64,000 bases of DNA, taken from assembly GCF_003254395.2 (NCBI RefSeq), contig NC_037641.1, positions 9,528,501 to 9,592,500 on the forward strand, given 5' to 3'. Positions 61,034-64,000 of this stretch are shown here, piece after piece (within the stretch, counting starts at the first letter, position 1; the number at the start of each line of letters is the position of its first letter). Made by a program: the position numbers and the translations under genes. Below the pieces are notes generated by a model that was not told the origin of the DNA, did no database searches, and saw nothing but the letters and a program-made list of their open reading frames with translations. Source of the stretch: Apis mellifera (Eukaryota; Arthropoda; Insecta; Hymenoptera; Apidae).

Positions 61034-64000
61034 GACGATTGCTCGTACGTGTGGCAAATACCTGCTGAAAATCGTTGTAATTGGGTGAGAGAAACCAGAG
61101 ATTGCCGGACAGATTCTCTAATTCAATACACGGAAATATTGTTTTGTACTTTTACCACGGAGAACAAACCTTTGTTCGCTTTTGGACTGATATTGATGGT
61201 CATATGGCTTTTATATTTGTTCTTCATCTTGGGAACATCGGCGGACAATTTGTAAGCAAAATAATTTAATCCGTCGATTAAACATCTCTTAACTCTTGAT
61301 TAAGTAAAACAACTTGCTTAGATTAGAAATCTTTCTCTTAAAAATTTCATATTTCCAAATACTTTTACTCTAATCACTCAAAGTTCTGATAAATTTTGAT
61401 CAACATTTAATTTTTCCAACATCATTTTTACACTCATCAATCATCTAACTTTCTTCTTTCGAAAAAACCAAAATTATTCGATTTTAAAAAATTCTTACAT
61501 CTCAAAGAATAGTCAAACATTTTTCGTACATGCAATTTTGTTCTACACTTTTTTCATCGCATTCATTGCAGTTGTTAATATCGTTCGTTTTCACAACGAT
61601 GCATCGTTCATCCGTACTCGTGGCATTGGAAGGGAAATCGCGAAATCATAGTTAAAATAAAACGGTTATGGGGATGAATAAAACTCCTATGATTTTCCAT
61701 AAAAGGCGCGCGACACCGATGGGGGGAGGGGGGGTAAGGGTGACGCGGTAAAGTGTTTCACGGCACATTGTGCTCGGTAAAGGGTGAGTTATGGGTCATC
61801 GTGTGCGTGCGAATCCGACACATTCTCACGTGGGAAGCGATTCAATTTTAATCCGAACGGGGCGCTTTATGCCGCGTCATTAAAAAGAAACGATCCACGC
61901 GGTCGCTCGCCACTTTCCGCCTCGATAAAACTCGAGCATGTAGCCAATAATGATCCTTGGATCGTCCCCGTACATAACTGAAATGCGACGTAAGCAGTTA
62001 CAATCTGTTACCTATCTCTGTGAATGTTCAATAGGTGTAACCGTGATAATACCGAACGTACGACGCAATGGACCGAAAACAATGTGGCGTGAAAAGGGTT
62101 GAGAAATGATGACGGCGTTTCATCAAGAGATTCTATTCGAGATAGCTGTAAAATTATCATGTAAAAAACGTGGAATGTACAATCTATTCATCGATTCGAG
62201 ATAATAATAGAATTTATTGTATGGAGTGTAGAGTAATAGTATTGGAATATTAGAATATTAGAAATGACGGATGATCGTTCTACGATTATTGAGAAATATT
62301 TTTTGATAAAATTGTAATTTTTATTCGACATATATCATGTAAAAAACGTGGAATGTACAATCTATTCATTGATTCGAAATAATAATAGAATTTATTGTAT
62401 GGAGTGTAGAGTAACAGTATTGGAATTTAAAATATTAGAAATGACGGATGATCGTTGTACGATTATTGAGAAATATTTTTTGACAAAATTATAATTGTTA
62501 TTCGACATATATTTACTTTAATCATTTATATATCAAAGATAAATAAATACTTGATTACTTAAATTAACGTTAAAGAAAAAAAAATGTATTTCGGATTAAT
62601 TAAGTTTAGAATAATTTTTTAATCCATGATATAAATAGAAATAAGAGTATCGTTGGAGGAAAATAGACAATCTCTCATATATAGGGACGAATATCACATG
62701 GATAAATCCGATATCTCTTTCCAACCGATGCATCCTTCGCGACCCAGAAAAGGAATTAATTCCGAATTCGCTATCCAATATTCTTGTCCCGCGTCAAATT
62801 ACCCGCCACACCTTTCACCCCCTTCGCCCCTTTCAAGCTAAACGGGGGGGCCAAATAAACCGTAATTCATTTAGCATGGCGAACAGCTGTATTTAGAAAC
62901 GCGGCCACATCGAAATTCGATTCGCGATCAAGGAGAACGTGTATACGTACACGGAAATAAAATGGCGAGGAAGCGAAAATACCGGGCGGATGTTGTCGAT
63001 GGCGAAGAGCAACCCGTCGATGCTTCCCCCGTACGGAAATCAAATATCGGGAGTCGTAAATTAATCGTTATTTCCTTCCACCCTCTTTTTTCGTCTCCCT
63101 CTCTCTCCCTCCCCCCCTCTTTTTTTTCACGCGCACCCGTCTCGAAATCGGAAACGGGAAACATATTTTTACGACACTGATCGTTTATTACACGAAACAC
63201 GTAGGAATTTACTTTTATATATTACAAATTTACAGATTCGTAGACACTTTTTCATAAAACGTTTCCTAAATTTTTCAATGATATTACGAAATGGATCGAT
63301 GCGTTGTATACAAGAATTTTTCAAATTTTATTTTACACGTTGATTTATTTCTTTCTTTAGCATACAATTACCCTTCACCTTTCCCCTTTAAACTACTCTT
63401 ATATTATACTTGTACTAATAATAATAGACAGAATGTATATAAATGTATCATCAGATATAAAATAATGAAATGCTTTTTCACACGCGAAACTAAAATAAAA
63501 ATAATCAAATATACTATCCTCCTTCCAGCTACGCTTCGATTATTAACAACATCCATATCCGCGGCATTTATAACGATAGACAATTAACGTAACATCGCGT
63601 GTAAACCATACATTGCTCCATTTATATTAATTTCACTCTTCTTTCCTCCCTCTCCCTCCCCTTCCCTTTCCCCTTTCCTCCCTCCCTCCTAGCTTTTGCC
63701 CTTCGCTAGCCGTGATAGCGACCGTTTTGCGGCTGTCGGACAACATCGCCGGTGTGACGATATTGGCATTCGGAAACGGTGCACCTGACATCTTCACGTC
63801 CCTCGTGTCGGGCGCCGACGAAAGTATAATAATGTTCACGGAATTAATCGGCGCTGGTATCTTCGTGACGACGATCATCGCCGGTTCCGTAGCCGTGATC
63901 AGGCCTTTCCGCGTCGAGTTGAAATTTATGATGAGGGACGCCTGCTTCTACATCGTGACGGTGTTCTGGATCAGCTTCGTGGTGCGGGACCATCGGGTCC
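61034..64000 (+). CDS. NCLX-type Na+/Ca2+ exchanger (SLC8B1/NCKX6 group), partial
   Basis: Two exons of a cation/Ca2+ exchanger, 61034-61251 and 63693-64000 (runs off the window), joined in phase 2 (TT|C) to give at least 175 residues. Proteins of this group exchange Na+ (or Li+) for Ca2+; the mammalian member acts in the mitochondrial inner membrane. The first exon has the cysteine-rich stretch typical of the family N terminus (Cys3, 15, 24 and 38 of the visible part, with CNWVRETRDC), then membrane segment 1 (about 47-68, rich in Leu/Ile/Phe). The second opens FFCPSLAVIATVLRLSDNIA and contains the alpha-1 repeat with AFGNGAPDIF (98-107), whose Asn and Asp are ion-binding in the superfamily, then GAGIFVTT and a basic loop (RPFRVELKF). 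The visible frame starts in phase 0 after a TAG acceptor, so the start codon and targeting peptide lie upstream; the 3' half with the alpha-2 repeat is outside. Insects have several paralogues, so the organelle is uncertain. Confidence 0.93.
61721..61740 (+). other. G-quadruplex-type G-rich tract in exchanger intron
   Basis: G runs of 6, 7 and 3 separated by A and TAA; the 7-G run can supply two triplets with a one-base loop, so four triplets are available on the sense strand, about 470 bases into the intron. Folding is inferred, not shown. Confidence 0.45.
62157..62510 (+). repeat. Tandem duplication, 178-bp unit, two copies
   Basis: TCATGTAAAAAACGTGGAAT begins at 62157 and again at 62335. 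The two copies are about 95% alike along their whole length, with a few substitutions (for example ATCGATTCGAGAT against ATTGATTCGAAAT) and a small deletion where GGAATATTAGAATATTAG reads GGAATTTAAAATATTAG. The event is recent and lies within the exchanger intron. Confidence 0.93.

Larger units (their letters stand above)
61252..63692 (+). other. Intron of the NCLX-type exchanger
   Basis: An intron of 2441 bp with donor GTAAGC at 61252 and, at its 3' end, a strong pyrimidine tract (about 63635-63690) leading into CCTAG. It holds a G-rich tract at 61721-61740, a GC-richer block at 61.7-62.1 kb, a 178-bp tandem duplication at 62157-62510, and another GC-richer block at 62.86-63.17 kb with pyrimidine-rich DNA. 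Open frames in it lack domains. Confidence 0.88.

Overview
This is an AT-rich animal genomic window with GC-richer islands, many purine/pyrimidine tracts and microsatellites, and spliced genes with GT..AG introns. It is an insect, most probably a honey bee (Apis) or close relative. The grounds are a mariner whose 30-bp ends look like the honey-bee AmMar1 type (from memory, not searched) and an insect-type UDP-glycosyltransferase. It is not bacterial: there are no operons, ribosome binding sites or dense coding.

Layout. Bases 1 to about 52,100 hold no protein gene that I can support. This gene-poor stretch contains a decayed mariner with perfect ends (5977-6920), a lone tRNA-Ser(AGA) on the minus strand (30297-30378), several local tandem duplications (12.3-13.1, 15.5-15.8, 17.7-18.0, 21.7-22.7 and 43.2-43.6 kb), a copy of the 15.5-kb repeat near 5.2 kb, simple repeats, and scattered GC-richer islands that could be regulatory elements or unrecognised non-coding exons. 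From 52,236 to 58,020 lies a complete four-exon UDP-glycosyltransferase gene (519 residues): signal peptide, catalytic His/Asp pair, UDP-sugar signature, one C-terminal membrane anchor and a KKXX ER-retrieval tail. About 3 kb downstream, on the same strand, two exons (61034-61251 and 63693-64000) encode the first membrane segment and alpha-1 repeat of a cation/Ca2+ exchanger of the NCLX (SLC8B1/NCKX6) group. That gene is open at both ends: its 5' exon was not found and its 3' part lies beyond the window.

The two genes have unrelated roles (conjugation of small lipophilic compounds in the ER, and Na+/Ca2+ exchange), and nothing suggests joint function. I found no convincing new biological system. 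The items most worth a second look are the dispersed ~147-bp repeat near 5.2 and 15.5 kb, the ~190-bp tandem array, the substitution in the UGT signature, the mariner's particular lesions, and two orphan reading frames whose status only comparison with relatives could settle.
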